Of a stretch of 64,000 bases of DNA, positions 30,080 to 39,289 are shown piece by piece. Every line of letters starts with the position of its first letter. Positions within the stretch are counted from its first letter, which is position 1. The DNA is taken from the NCBI RefSeq assembly GCF_019047785.1, contig NZ_CP077290.1:806001-870000 (forward strand), read 5' to 3'. The stretch is from Enterobacter cancerogenus (lineage in GTDB: Bacteria > Pseudomonadota > Gammaproteobacteria > Enterobacterales > Enterobacteriaceae). The notes under the pieces are model-generated. The model saw only the letters and a list, made by a program, of their open reading frames with translations. It was not told where the DNA came from and made no database searches. A program made the translations under genes and the position numbers.

Positions 30080-33000
30080 ATGAAAAGAATGTTAATCAAC
30101 GCAACTCAGCAAGAAGAGTTGCGTGTCGCCCTCGTGGATGGGCAGCGCCTGTACGATCTGGATATCGAAAGTCCTGGACACGAACAGAAAAAAGCGAACA
30201 TTTACAAAGGCAAGATCACCCGCATTGAACCCAGCCTTGAAGCTGCATTTGTCGATTACGGTGCTGAGCGTCACGGTTTCCTCCCTCTCAAAGAAATTGC
30301 CCGCGAATACTTCCCTGCCAACTACAACTCCCATGGTCGTCCGAACATCAAAGATGTTCTGCGCGAAGGCCAGGAAGTTATCGTTCAGATTGATAAAGAA
30401 GAACGTGGCAATAAAGGCGCCGCGCTGACCACCTTTATCAGCCTGGCGGGGAGCTATCTGGTTCTGATGCCAAACAACCCGCGTGCGGGTGGTATCTCTC
30501 GCCGCATCGAAGGTGATGACCGTACCGAGCTGAAGGAAGCGCTGGCAAGCCTTGAGCTGCCAGACGGCATGGGACTTATCGTTCGTACCGCAGGCGTGGG
30601 CAAATCTGCCGAAGCGCTGCAATGGGACCTGAGCTTCCGTCTTAAGCACTGGGAAGCCATCCAGAAAGCAGCTGAAAGCCGCCCTGCTCCGTTCCTGATC
30701 CACCAGGAAAGCAACGTTATCGTGCGTGCCTTCCGTGACTACCTGCGTCAGGACATCGGCGAAATTCTGATTGATAACCCGAAAGTGCTTGAGCTGGCTC
30801 GCCAGCACATTGCCGCGCTGGGTCGTCCGGATTTCACCAGCAAAATCAAACTGTACACCGGTGAAATCCCGCTGTTCAGCCATTATCAGATTGAGTCGCA
30901 GATTGAGTCTGCCTTCCAGCGTGAAGTGCGACTGCCATCCGGCGGCTCTATCGTTATCGATACCACCGAAGCGCTGACCGCTATCGACATCAACTCCGCA
31001 CGTGCTACGCGCGGCGGTGATATCGAAGAGACCGCGTTCAACACTAACCTTGAAGCCGCTGATGAAATCGCCCGCCAGCTCCGCCTGCGCGACCTGGGTG
31101 GCCTGATCGTTATCGACTTCATCGACATGACCCCGGTTCGTCACCAGCGCGCGGTTGAAAACCGTCTGCGTGAAGCGGTGCGTCAGGACCGTGCGCGTAT
31201 CCAGATTAGCCATATTTCTCGCTTTGGCCTGCTGGAGATGTCACGCCAGCGCCTCAGCCCGTCGCTGGGTGAATCAAGCCACCACGTCTGCCCGCGCTGT
31301 TCCGGTACCGGCACCGTACGTGATAACGAATCCCTGTCTCTCTCCATTCTGCGTCTGATTGAAGAAGAAGCGCTGAAAGAGAACACCCAGGAGGTTCACG
31401 CGATTGTTCCCGTGCCAATTGCCTCCTACCTTCTGAACGAAAAACGTGCCGCGGTTAGCGCCATTGAAGCGCGTCAGGGCGGCGTACGTTGCATCATCGT
31501 GCCAAACGATCAGATGCAAACCCCGCACTACCACGTCCTGCGCGTTCGCAAAGGTGAAGAGACGTCAACGCTCAGCTACCTGCTGCCTAAGCTGCATGAA
31601 GAAGAGATGGCCCTGCCATCCGATGAAGAACCCGCCGAGCGTAAACTGCCTGAGCAGCCTGCGTTAGCCACCTTCATCATGCCGGAAGCGCCGCCGGAAG
31701 CCGCAATGGAAAAACCGGCCGCTAAACCTGCTGCGCAAAAAAGCGCGCCAGAAGTGGCGAAAGCCCAGCCGGAACAGCCGGGTCTTCTGAGCCGTATCAT
31801 CGGTGCGTTGAAGAAAATGTTTGCAGGCGAAGAAGCTCAGCCGGAGCAACCAAAAGAAGCGCCGAAGCAAGCTAAGCCAGAACGTCAGCAGGATCGTCGT
31901 AAGCGTCAGAACAACCGCCGCGATCGTAATGACCGCAGTGACCGTAACGAGCGTAACGATCGTAACGAACGCAATGACCGCAACGAGCGTCGTGACAATC
32001 GTGCCGATAACAACGAAGGTCGTGAACAACGCGAGGACAACCGTCGCAACCGTCGCGAGAAGCCACAGCAGAACGTGGAAGATCGTGAAATTCGCCAGCC
32101 GACAGGTGACGAGTCTGACAAGACTAAACAGCGTGACGAGCAGCAACCTCGCCGTGAGCGCAGCCGTCGTCGTAACGACGAGAAACGCCAGGCGCAGCAG
32201 GAAGTTAAAAGCCTGAACCGCGAAGCACCGGTTGAGCAGCAGGAATCCGAGCAGGAAGAACGCACTCAGGTTATGCCGCGTCGCAAGCCACGCCAGCTCT
32301 CACAAAAAGTACGTGTTGGTGACGTACAGGCGGAAGAGGCTGTGGTTAGCGCAGTGGAAACCACTGAAATCGAAACCGGTACGCAGCTGGCGAAAGTTGA
32401 CTTGCCTGCCGTGGTCGACACCAACGTTGAACAGGACGATAACACTGAAGGCCGCGATAACGCTGGTATGCCGCGTCGCTCCCGTCGTTCTCCACGCCAT
32501 CTGCGTGTGAGCGGCCAGCGTCGTCGTCGCTATCGTGATGAGCGTTACCCAACGCAATCACCGATGCCGCTGACCGTAGCCTGCGCATCGCCGGAAATGG
32601 CTTCAGGTAAAGTGTGGATCCGCTATCCGGTTGCTCGTCCGGAGCAGGCTGTTGAAGAACAGGCTGTCACCGAAGAGGTTATCGCACCCGTCGCCACCGT
32701 AGAAGACGTTGCGGTGCAAGCGGCTGCCGTTGTCGAACCTCAGGTCGTTGAGCCACAGGAAGTTGAGCCTCAGGTCGTTGAACCACAGGCCGTTGAAACA
32801 GCGCCTCAGGCCGTTGACGTTGAAACCACGCACCCTGAAGTGATTGCTGCGCCGGTTGAAGCCGCACCGCAGTTCATTGCTGAAGAAGACGCGGTTGTCG
32901 CACAAGACGTCGCGCAAGACGCTGAGCCAGCAGCCACTGTCGAAGAAACCGCTGACGTGGTTGTCGAAACCGTTACTGAAGATGTGGTTCAGGACGTCGA

Positions 33001-33271
33001 ACTTGACGTCGAGCCTGTGCGTGAAGCCGAAACCGTGGAAGAGAAAGCGCCAGAGGTGAAACCCGAGCCGGTTACCGCTGCCGTGACGCCAGCCCACGTT
33101 GCCACCGCGCCGATGACGCGTGCTCCTGCACCGGAATATGTGCCGGAAGCGCCGCGCCGCAGCGACTGGGTTCGTCCTGAGTTCCACTTTGATGGGAAAG
33201 GTTCTGCCGGTGGTCACAGTGCTACGCACCAGGCGACTGCCCCAGCAACCCGCCCACAGTCAGTTGACTAA
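30080..33271 (+). CDS. rne: Ribonuclease E
   Basis: RNase E is the main endonuclease of mRNA decay and the scaffold of the degradosome. The 1063-residue protein has the S1 domain (residues 35-125), the 5'-sensor and RNase H parts, catalytic Asp303 ([11 protein letters not shown]) and Asp346 (VIDFIDM), and the Zn-link Cys404/Cys407 (CPRC). The C-terminal half is disordered. It has a membrane-anchoring amphipathic segment ([13 protein letters not shown]), an Arg-rich RNA-binding region with an RNER/RNDR tract (31925-31999), an RhlB-type site ([12 protein letters not shown]), a V/E-VEPQ repeat (32732-32788) and the PNPase-binding end ([16 protein letters not shown]). Catalytic and motif regions are intact; the linkers differ from E. 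coli. Confidence 0.98.
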   Translation: MKRMLINATQQEELRVALVDGQRLYDLDIESPGHEQKKANIYKGKITRIEPSLEAAFVDYGAERHGFLPLKEIAREYFPANYNSHGRPNIKDVLREGQEVIVQIDKEERGNKGAALTTFISLAGSYLVLMPNNPRAGGISRRIEGDDRTELKEALASLELPDGMGLIVRTAGVGKSAEALQWDLSFRLKHWEAIQKAAESRPAPFLIHQESNVIVRAFRDYLRQDIGEILIDNPKVLELARQHIAALGRPDFTSKIKLYTGEIPLFSHYQIESQIESAFQREVRLPSGGSIVIDTTEALTAIDINSARATRGGDIEETAFNTNLEAADEIARQLRLRDLGGLIVIDFIDMTPVRHQRAVENRLREAVRQDRARIQISHISRFGLLEMSRQRLSPSLGESSHHVCPRCSGTGTVRDNESLSLSILRLIEEEALKENTQEVHAIVPVPIASYLLNEKRAAVSAIEARQGGVRCIIVPNDQMQTPHYHVLRVRKGEETSTLSYLLPKLHEEEMALPSDEEPAERKLPEQPALATFIMPEAPPEAAMEKPAAKPAAQKSAPEVAKAQPEQPGLLSRIIGALKKMFAGEEAQPEQPKEAPKQAKPERQQDRRKRQNNRRDRNDRSDRNERNDRNERNDRNERRDNRADNNEGREQREDNRRNRREKPQQNVEDREIRQPTGDESDKTKQRDEQQPRRERSRRRNDEKRQAQQEVKSLNREAPVEQQESEQEERTQVMPRRKPRQLSQKVRVGDVQAEEAVVSAVETTEIETGTQLAKVDLPAVVDTNVEQDDNTEGRDNAGMPRRSRRSPRHLRVSGQRRRRYRDERYPTQSPMPLTVACASPEMASGKVWIRYPVARPEQAVEEQAVTEEVIAPVATVEDVAVQAAAVVEPQVVEPQEVEPQVVEPQAVETAPQAVDVETTHPEVIAAPVEAAPQFIAEEDAVVAQDVAQDAEPAATVEETADVVVETVTEDVVQDVELDVEPVREAETVEEKAPEVKPEPVTAAVTPAHVATAPMTRAPAPEYVPEAPRRSDWVRPEFHFDGKGSAGGHSATHQATAPATRPQSVD

Positions 33272-33284
33272 CGCGCGTTGAAGC

Positions 33285-33314
33285 GAAAAGCCGACCCTCG
33301 GGTCGGCTTTTTTA
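33285..33314 (+). terminator. Terminator after rne (bidirectional)
   Basis: AAAAGCCGACC pairs with GGTCGGCTTTT around CTCG, followed by T's. With A's on the other side it can also end the convergent LysR gene, whose stop is at 33318. Confidence 0.92.
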
Positions 33315-33317
33315 TTG

Positions 33318-34250
33318 CTATTCTGCAGGCTTTGTCATGCCGGCAATGTCTGGCATAACCTGTCGGATCATCTCCAGAAAACGCCGCAAGCGCGCCGGGT
33401 AATAACGAGACCAGGGGTAAACCAGATGAACCGGCAGCGCCGCCGGTTGCCACTCCGGCAGCAGATGCACCAACCGCCCCTCCCTGATATCTTCCTGAAC
33501 CGTCCAGCTTGAGACAACCGCAACGCCCAGCCCTGTTAATGCGGAATTACGCGCCACGTACAGGCTGTCCGTGCTCAGGCGCGGCGTAATGGCAATGCGC
33601 ACCGGGCGATCGGATTTACCGTCATACAGCTCTACGTGGCGCTGATAGAAGGTACTGATAGCCACCCACGGAAGATGCTGCAGGTCGTCCGGAGATGAGA
33701 CCGGCGGAAACTGAGCCAGCAGCGAGGGCGCGGCCACCACGCAGCGCGGCACTTCCGCCAGCAAAACCGAGACCGTGGCAGGATCCACCTCGGCCCCGAC
33801 ACGGATAGCACAGTCGAGGTTGTCCCCTAAAAAGTCGACCGATTTATCATTCAGCAACCATTCGACGGAGAGCTGCGGGTAGCGCTGCAAAAACGTCGTC
33901 AGGGGCTTCAGAAGCTGATCCTGACCAAAGGCATGCGGGGCCCGCACGCGCAAAACCCCGACCGGTTCGTCCTCGTTTTGCCCGACCTCATCCTCCAGCG
34001 CCAGCCAGCTATCAATCACCCGTCGTGCATGCTGATAGCAGCGTTCGCCGTCGTCGGTGAGCCGGGTCGTATGTGTGGTTCTCACCAGCAGGCGCACGCC
34101 CAGCAGCGTCTCAAGAGACTGTAGCCGTCGGCTGACGGTAGCCTGGGTTGTCGAGAGCTGGCGCGCGGCCGCCGAGAGAGACCCCGCTTCGACGATTCGC
34201 ACAAAGGTGCGCATTAATTCAACCCGGTCTATACGTTCTACCCGCTTCAT
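33318..34250 (-). CDS. LysR-family transcriptional regulator
   Basis: The product has an N-terminal winged helix-turn-helix (ELMRTFVRIVEAGSLSAAARQLSTTQATVSRRLQSLE) and a periplasmic-binding-like effector domain, the standard LysR plan of about 310 residues. MKRVERIDRVEL (34250) was chosen as start. An ATG at 34265 would add five residues, but it lies inside a perfect palindrome that looks like the regulator's own site; neither start has a clear Shine-Dalgarno. It is divergent from an MFS transporter that it probably controls. The pair sits between rne and flgL, neighbours in E. coli K-12. The ligand is unknown, and I do not recognise a named orthologue. Confidence 0.88.
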   Translation of the reverse strand: MKRVERIDRVELMRTFVRIVEAGSLSAAARQLSTTQATVSRRLQSLETLLGVRLLVRTTHTTRLTDDGERCYQHARRVIDSWLALEDEVGQNEDEPVGVLRVRAPHAFGQDQLLKPLTTFLQRYPQLSVEWLLNDKSVDFLGDNLDCAIRVGAEVDPATVSVLLAEVPRCVVAAPSLLAQFPPVSSPDDLQHLPWVAISTFYQRHVELYDGKSDRPVRIAITPRLSTDSLYVARNSALTGLGVAVVSSWTVQEDIREGRLVHLLPEWQPAALPVHLVYPWSRYYPARLRRFLEMIRQVMPDIAGMTKPAE

Positions 34251-34263
34251 ATTTTTATCTGCC

Positions 34264-34278
34264 ATACGTTCAACGTAT
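34264..34278. promoter_or_regulatory. LysR-type operator (T-N11-A palindrome)
   Basis: ATACGTTCAACGTAT is a perfect 7-1-7 palindrome with the LysR-box form T-N11-A, in the gap between the regulator and the MFS gene. A second half-site ATACGTTC lies 33 bp away at 34231, inside the 5' end of the regulator. The assignment to this regulator is inference. Confidence 0.6.
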
Positions 34279-34359
34279 AAGCGTTTTACCACCGGGCCGT
34301 CTACCGTCGCAAGCCGTGCTGATAAAAAATAGCCGCACACGATGAATGAGGAATAGCTT

Positions 34360-35574
34360 ATGAACACAACGACTGCCCCCCATGCGGTGAATCGCTGGGT
34401 AATTTTCATGCTGGCTCTGGGCGCGGGCTTTAGTGTCGCCGCCATTTACTACGCACAACCCTTACTGCCGCTGATCGGCGCGGACCTTCATCTGAGCATT
34501 GAGGGAATGGGCCTGGTCCCCACCCTGACCCAGGCGGGCTATGCGCTGGGGATTTTATTCCTGTTGCCCCTGGGCGACCGTCACGATCGCCGGACGTTAA
34601 TTTTAATCAAAAGCGCAGCCCTGGCCCTTTTCCTGCTGGGCTGTAGCCTGACCGGGCAACTGCATTCCCTGCTGCTCGCCAGCCTGCTGATTGGCATGGC
34701 CGCCACTATGGCACAGGATATTGTCCCTGCCGCGGCGATCCTCGCCCCGGAGGGGAAACAGGGTAAAACGGTCGGCACGGTGATGACCGGCCTGCTGCTG
34801 GGGATCCTACTCTCCCGGACAGTGAGCGGTGCCGTCGGTGAAGCCTTCGGCTGGCGGGTCATGTACCAGTTGGCTGCCGCAAGCATTGCCTTTGTAGGCA
34901 TTATGATGTGGGCGGTACTGCCCCGCTTTGCGGTTCACTCCACGCTCGGCTACCCCGCACTGATGCGCTCGATGGCGCACCTGTGGGGCCGCTATCCGGC
35001 GCTGCGCCGGGCAGCGATGGCCCAGGGATTCCTGTCGATTGCCTTCAGCGCCTTCTGGTCAACGCTTGCGGTCATGCTGCTCGAACGCTTCCACCTTGGC
35101 AGCGCCGTCGCCGGAGGATTTGGGATTGCCGGTGCCGCAGGCGCATTAGCCGCACCGCTGGCAGGCGGACTGGCGGATAAACTCGGGGCCGGAAAAGTCA
35201 CACAGCTGGGCGCTGCCCTGGTGACCGTGTCATTTGCGCTGATGTTTTTGATGCCTGCCCTTGGGGTTTACGGCCAGCTCATCCTGATTGCCGTTTCTGC
35301 CATCGGCTTCGACCTGGGCTTGCAGTCGAGCCTGGTAGCCCATCAGAACCTGGTTTACAGCCTTGAACCGCAGGCGCGCGGACGTCTTAACGCCCTGCTG
35401 TTTACGGTGATCTTCATCGGCATGGCGCTTGGCTCAGCGCTGGGGAGTCAGGTCTATACTCTGGCGGGCTGGTCTGGCGTGGTCGCCCTGGCAACGGTGA
35501 GCGGAGCCATTGCGCTGGCTATCCGTCTGGTTGAAAGCGCGCGTACAGCCGCTTCGCCGGCGGAAGCGGCATAA
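34360..35574 (+). CDS. MFS transporter, 12-TM drug/metabolite efflux type
   Basis: The 404-residue protein has about twelve hydrophobic helices in two halves and the MFS motif A as LLPLGDRHDRR between helices 2 and 3, with the matching GGLADKLGAGK in the second half. The start ATG is preceded by GAGGAA at good spacing. It resembles the AraJ/YnfM/YgaY-like part of the drug:H+ antiporter families, so an exporter is likely, but substrate cannot be read from sequence. It is probably controlled by the divergent LysR gene 110 bp away. It ends at a terminator shared with the convergent flgL. Confidence 0.88.
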   Translation: MNTTTAPHAVNRWVIFMLALGAGFSVAAIYYAQPLLPLIGADLHLSIEGMGLVPTLTQAGYALGILFLLPLGDRHDRRTLILIKSAALALFLLGCSLTGQLHSLLLASLLIGMAATMAQDIVPAAAILAPEGKQGKTVGTVMTGLLLGILLSRTVSGAVGEAFGWRVMYQLAAASIAFVGIMMWAVLPRFAVHSTLGYPALMRSMAHLWGRYPALRRAAMAQGFLSIAFSAFWSTLAVMLLERFHLGSAVAGGFGIAGAAGALAAPLAGGLADKLGAGKVTQLGAALVTVSFALMFLMPALGVYGQLILIAVSAIGFDLGLQSSLVAHQNLVYSLEPQARGRLNALLFTVIFIGMALGSALGSQVYTLAGWSGVVALATVSGAIALAIRLVESARTAASPAEAA

Positions 35575-35605
35575 AAAAATGCCCAATCCGAATCAGGATT
35601 GGGCA
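35573..35605 (-). terminator. Terminator at the 3' end of flgL and of the MFS gene
   Basis: TGCCCAATCC pairs with GGATTGGGCA around 6 nt. On the minus strand it is followed by TTTTTTTAT, so it ends the flg operon transcript; the plus strand side lacks a U-run. Confidence 0.85.
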
Positions 35606-35651
35606 GTCAAAACACGCCCAGTTTCAGAACGTGCTCTAATCGGTCAGACTA

Positions 35652-36605
35652 TTATCTGTTCAGCTGGAACAGGGACATGCCCTGCATATCGCTGAACGCT
35701 TTATAAGAGGCCTGCAGGGCCGCCTGCTGCATGGTGTACGAGGAGATCGCGGCATTCCAGTCCACATCCACCAGGTCGCTCATCTGCTGCGTTTGCCCCA
35801 GCGCGCGGTCATCGCCAAGCGCATCCAGTTTATCCAGTTCCGTCAGCTTGGTCCCCAGATCGGCACGCACGGTCAGCACGTTATCCAGCGCGTTGCTCAG
35901 ACCACGGTTCGCCTGGTTAATGCTGTCCGTGAGCGCATCCATTTTGGTCTGGTCGCTTTCGGTCGGGGTGTTCAGCGCGTCGATAGCCTTATCCAGAATC
36001 TTAAACAGGTTCGTTTCAGGCGTACTGCCATCAGGCTCCGGTTTCGCATTACTGGTAAATTTGTCAAAGACCTCGGAACCGGTATGGCTGATCTGCATAT
36101 TGCGCGCAGAGTCGACCTGCTGAGAGATGGCCTCAGATCCGCCGCTATAGTCGCCATTGGTCTGATCAAACGGCACGTTGTCGGTCTTATAACCGGCAAA
36201 AATATACCGCCCGTTACCGTCGGTGCTGTTCGCCAGGTTCATCAGCTGATCGCGAATACCTTTTAAATCGGTTGCCAGCGACGCCCGGTCATTGTCACTC
36301 AACGAACCGTTGCCCGCATAGACAATTTTCTCCTGCGCGGACTGGATCGCCGTGGTGACCTGGCCCAGCACGTTCTCTTCCAGAGAGACTTTTTGCGTGG
36401 CAAACGTACGTGCCAGCGCGAACTGGCTGTTCTGTGACTGTGCCTGAGACAGCACAACCGCCTGAGAGGCCGCGATCGGATCGTCGGACGGGCGGTTCAC
36501 GCGCTTGCCCGAAGACATCTGTTCGCCATAGCCCAGCCAGCGGCTTTGAGAATCGGTGATGCCGCGCATGTTCTGCTCGTACATCATCTGGGTGCTAATA
36601 CGCAT
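35652..36605 (-). CDS. flgL: Flagellar hook-filament junction protein FlgL (HAP3)
   Basis: FlgL joins FlgK to the filament. The 317-residue protein has the flagellin-like N-terminal helix (MRISTQMMYEQNMRGI) and C-terminal heptad region (VDWNAAISSYTMQQAALQASYKAFSDMQGMSLFQLNR) that pack into the filament core, and a variable middle. It lies 14 bp after flgK and is the last flg gene of the cluster. Export depends on FlgN. Confidence 0.97.
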   Translation of the reverse strand: MRISTQMMYEQNMRGITDSQSRWLGYGEQMSSGKRVNRPSDDPIAASQAVVLSQAQSQNSQFALARTFATQKVSLEENVLGQVTTAIQSAQEKIVYAGNGSLSDNDRASLATDLKGIRDQLMNLANSTDGNGRYIFAGYKTDNVPFDQTNGDYSGGSEAISQQVDSARNMQISHTGSEVFDKFTSNAKPEPDGSTPETNLFKILDKAIDALNTPTESDQTKMDALTDSINQANRGLSNALDNVLTVRADLGTKLTELDKLDALGDDRALGQTQQMSDLVDVDWNAAISSYTMQQAALQASYKAFSDMQGMSLFQLNR

Positions 36606-36619
36606 GGATTACCTCGTCG

Positions 36620-38263
36620 TTAGCGAATATTGATTAACGCATCAAAAAGCGTATTGGCCGTTTGCAGCACCTGGGCATTTGCCAGGTAGTACTGCTGGTA
36701 GCGCTGCAGGTTGCCGTACTCTTCGTCAAGGTTGACGCCAGAGATAGACTGCTGCTGGTTGCTCAACTGTGTTGCAACATTGGCTTTGGTCTGGCTGCTG
36801 GTTTTCAGCGAGGCCGTCGTGCTGCCCACGGTACTGACCAGCGCCGCATAGGCATCGTTGAAGGTCTTATTGCCGCCCACCACTTTGCTGTTTTGCAGGT
36901 CAACCAGCGCCTTACCGTTACGGTTATCGCTTTCGCCGCCGTCGGCCACAGAAGCCATGGCAAGCTTAGATTCATCGCTGATCGCCAGACTCATGTTGAC
37001 GATGGTGTTCACGACCGGCTTCACGGTAAAGCTGTCTTTGGTTGCAGCAGTGCCGCTGACGTTCACGGTCAGGCCATCAAAGGTCATCTTGCCGCTGGCA
37101 TCCGGTGTCGCGGTGAAAGAGGTCTTGTCAGAAAGCCGCGTTACCGTCCAGTCCGTGCCGTTGAATTCGAACTTGTAGTCCGTCGCCTGCACCTTTGAAC
37201 TGTCCGTTACGCTGGCGGTCATCGTTGCGCCTGGTACGGAATTATGGCTGTTGCCAACCACCGCAGGAGACCCCATGTTGAACAGCGCGCCGCCGGCAGC
37301 ACCGTTAGCATCAAAACCCGCTTCGTGCTGGGTGTTCATCGCGTCCGCAAAGGCCAGCGCCAGCTGGTTGAGGGTGTTACGCGCGTTGTCCAGGTCTTCC
37401 GAACGGAACGTTAACAGCCCGCCCAGCGAACCGGTGTTAAGCAATTTTTCAGGAATTTCAACGTTGCCCGCCACGTCATCGACATATGCCACCGTGGTAC
37501 GCGTAGGATCAGCACTGGATGCGACTGCTGCCAGCTGGTTCGTTTTACTGCCCTGAACCAGGCTGTAACCATTGCCGAACGAAATGTTGTAGGTGCCGCC
37601 GTCCTGAACGGAGACTTCCACCCCAACAATTTTGTTCAGCTCGCTGACCAGCTGGTCACGCTGATCGAGCAGATTGTTTGGCGATGCCCCTGCGCCCACG
37701 CCGGTCAGACGAGAAATCTGATCGTTGAGGTTCGCGATCTGCTTCGCGTAGTTATTGATCTGATCGACGCTGGTCGAAATCGCGGTGTTGACCTGAGAAT
37801 CCTGGTCACGCAGGTACTGATCGTTAACCTTGAACTGGTTTACCAGCCCGTCAGCCTTGCCGAGGACCGTCTGGCGAGCAGCCGGATCTTCCGCGTTGCT
37901 GACCAGCGTCTGCAGGCTTTTAAAGAAATCCTGCAGCGTGGTGGAAATGGAGTTGGTGGTATCCGAGAGCACATCGTCAATTTTCGACATCTGCTGATAG
38001 CGCGTCGTCAGGCCGCTGCTCTGGTTTTGCGCCGCACGCAGCTGGTTAGTGATAAACGAATCGTACTCACGCTGTACGCCGGAGACATACACCCCGTTAC
38101 CCACCCAGCCACCGCCGGTCAGGGTGCTGTTCGAGGCGCCCAGAATGGTGGTCTGGCGGGTATACCCTGCCACGTTGTAGCTTGAAATATTGTTACTGAC
38201 GGTATTAAGTGCCGCCTGTGCAGCACTGAGGCCACTCATGGCGCTGTTAATCAAACTGGACAT
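36620..38263 (-). CDS. flgK: Flagellar hook-associated protein FlgK (HAP1)
   Basis: FlgK is the first junction protein on the hook tip. From MSSLINSAMSG the product has 547 residues, the E. coli length, and AAAGGAAC precedes the ATG; the nine upstream codons are not used. The rod/hook N-terminal motif ALNTVSNNISSYNVAGYTRQ and the C-terminal SGVNLDEEYGNLQRYQQYYLANAQVLQTAN are present. The middle is variable and surface-exposed. A sigma-28 promoter lies in the 75-bp gap after flgJ. Confidence 0.97.
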   Translation of the reverse strand: MSSLINSAMSGLSAAQAALNTVSNNISSYNVAGYTRQTTILGASNSTLTGGGWVGNGVYVSGVQREYDSFITNQLRAAQNQSSGLTTRYQQMSKIDDVLSDTTNSISTTLQDFFKSLQTLVSNAEDPAARQTVLGKADGLVNQFKVNDQYLRDQDSQVNTAISTSVDQINNYAKQIANLNDQISRLTGVGAGASPNNLLDQRDQLVSELNKIVGVEVSVQDGGTYNISFGNGYSLVQGSKTNQLAAVASSADPTRTTVAYVDDVAGNVEIPEKLLNTGSLGGLLTFRSEDLDNARNTLNQLALAFADAMNTQHEAGFDANGAAGGALFNMGSPAVVGNSHNSVPGATMTASVTDSSKVQATDYKFEFNGTDWTVTRLSDKTSFTATPDASGKMTFDGLTVNVSGTAATKDSFTVKPVVNTIVNMSLAISDESKLAMASVADGGESDNRNGKALVDLQNSKVVGGNKTFNDAYAALVSTVGSTTASLKTSSQTKANVATQLSNQQQSISGVNLDEEYGNLQRYQQYYLANAQVLQTANTLFDALINIR

Positions 38264-38305
38264 GGGGGTTCCTTTTAGACTTTCAGACACGCGTCCTGAT
38301 GAAGG

Positions 38306-38332
38306 TTATCGGCAGCCTCCACCGGGACTTGA
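38306..38332 (-). promoter_or_regulatory. Sigma-28 (FliA) promoter of flgKL
   Basis: On the minus strand TCAAGTCC, then 11 nt, then GCCGATAA. The -10 is a perfect class 3 element and the -35 fits 5 of 8 positions of TAAAGTTT. It lies 43 nt before the flgK start. Confidence 0.7.
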
Positions 38333-38338
38333 GAACTT

Positions 38339-39289
38339 TCAGAACAGATTTTCGATATCTGTGCTATAGGCCTTGCTGACCTTCTCACCCATCGATTTCA
38401 GCTGCTGGATCATGCTGGTGAGCTTGCGCGCGTAGTTCGGATCGGTCGCGTAGCCGGCATTCTGCAACGCCTGTGCCCCCTGCTCTGGCGTGGCGGCCTG
38501 AGTCACGGCGGTATAGCGCGGATTTCGGCTCAGCAGGCCCACATAGTCCGACAGGGCTTCAAGGTAGGAGCTGTAGACGCGGAATTTGGCTTTCACCTTC
38601 ACCGCCGCACCGTTCTCGTACTCGGTGGTGGTGATCTCAGTTGTTGGCCCCTTCCAGCTGGAGGTTGCCTTCACGCCAAAGATGTTAAAGCTCGGCTCGC
38701 CATTTTCCTTACGGATCTGCCGCTGCCCCCAGCCGGACTCCAGCGCGGCCTGCGCCAGAATCAGGTGATGAGGCACGCCGCTCTGCTGGCTTGCAAGGCG
38801 TGCGGGCAGTGAAAGCTGCGCCAGGAAGTCTTTGCTGTCGCCGGTGAGCGGCTCATCGCTGGTCGGCGTTGGCTTCGGAATTGCCTTGCGCACCATCTGC
38901 GTCATGGCCTGATTCTGATAACTGGTCACCGTTTCCAGGTCGAACTTCATCGGCACCTGCGGCGGGTTCTCCGGCTGAATGCCCTGCGCGGCTTCGGTCT
39001 GTTTGACAATCATGTCGGCCAGACCGAGTCCTTTTCCGGCCGTCATCTGCTGTGCAATCTGCTGGTCATACATGCTGGTGTACAGTCGCGTTGAATCGCT
39101 GCTGAAAAGCCCGTCTTTCGGCAGGGTCTCACGCATGCTTTTCAACATCATCTGCACAAACATCCCTTCGACCTGGCGAGCCACCGGACGGATATTGCCC
39201 GCCGGATCTTTCCCGGCGCTGGTTTTCAGCTCGTTAAGCGACTGGGCATCCCAGGCGGCACTGCTCAGCAGTTTGCTATCGGTCAGCAT
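38339..39289 (-). CDS. flgJ: Flagellar rod cap and peptidoglycan hydrolase FlgJ
   Basis: FlgJ caps the growing rod and opens peptidoglycan with its muramidase domain. In the 316 residues the N-terminal half is the rod-capping part (QVEGMFVQMMLKSMRETLPKDGLFSS) and the C-terminal half a GH73 glucosaminidase with the catalytic Glu in LAQAALESGWGQRQI. Its ATG overlaps the flgI stop by one base. No signal peptide is present, as expected for flagellar type III export. Confidence 0.96.
   Translation of the reverse strand: MLTDSKLLSSAAWDAQSLNELKTSAGKDPAGNIRPVARQVEGMFVQMMLKSMRETLPKDGLFSSDSTRLYTSMYDQQIAQQMTAGKGLGLADMIVKQTEAAQGIQPENPPQVPMKFDLETVTSYQNQAMTQMVRKAIPKPTPTSDEPLTGDSKDFLAQLSLPARLASQQSGVPHHLILAQAALESGWGQRQIRKENGEPSFNIFGVKATSSWKGPTTEITTTEYENGAAVKVKAKFRVYSSYLEALSDYVGLLSRNPRYTAVTQAATPEQGAQALQNAGYATDPNYARKLTSMIQQLKSMGEKVSKAYSTDIENLF

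Noticed and set aside
30092..31213. 373-codon minus-strand frame opposite rne
   Set aside because: Antisense to the catalytic half of RNase E with no recognisable domain.
31925..31999. Short tandem DNA repeats that could suggest a CRISPR-like array
   Set aside because: They are in-frame codon repeats of the RNase E Arg-rich tract, without spacers.
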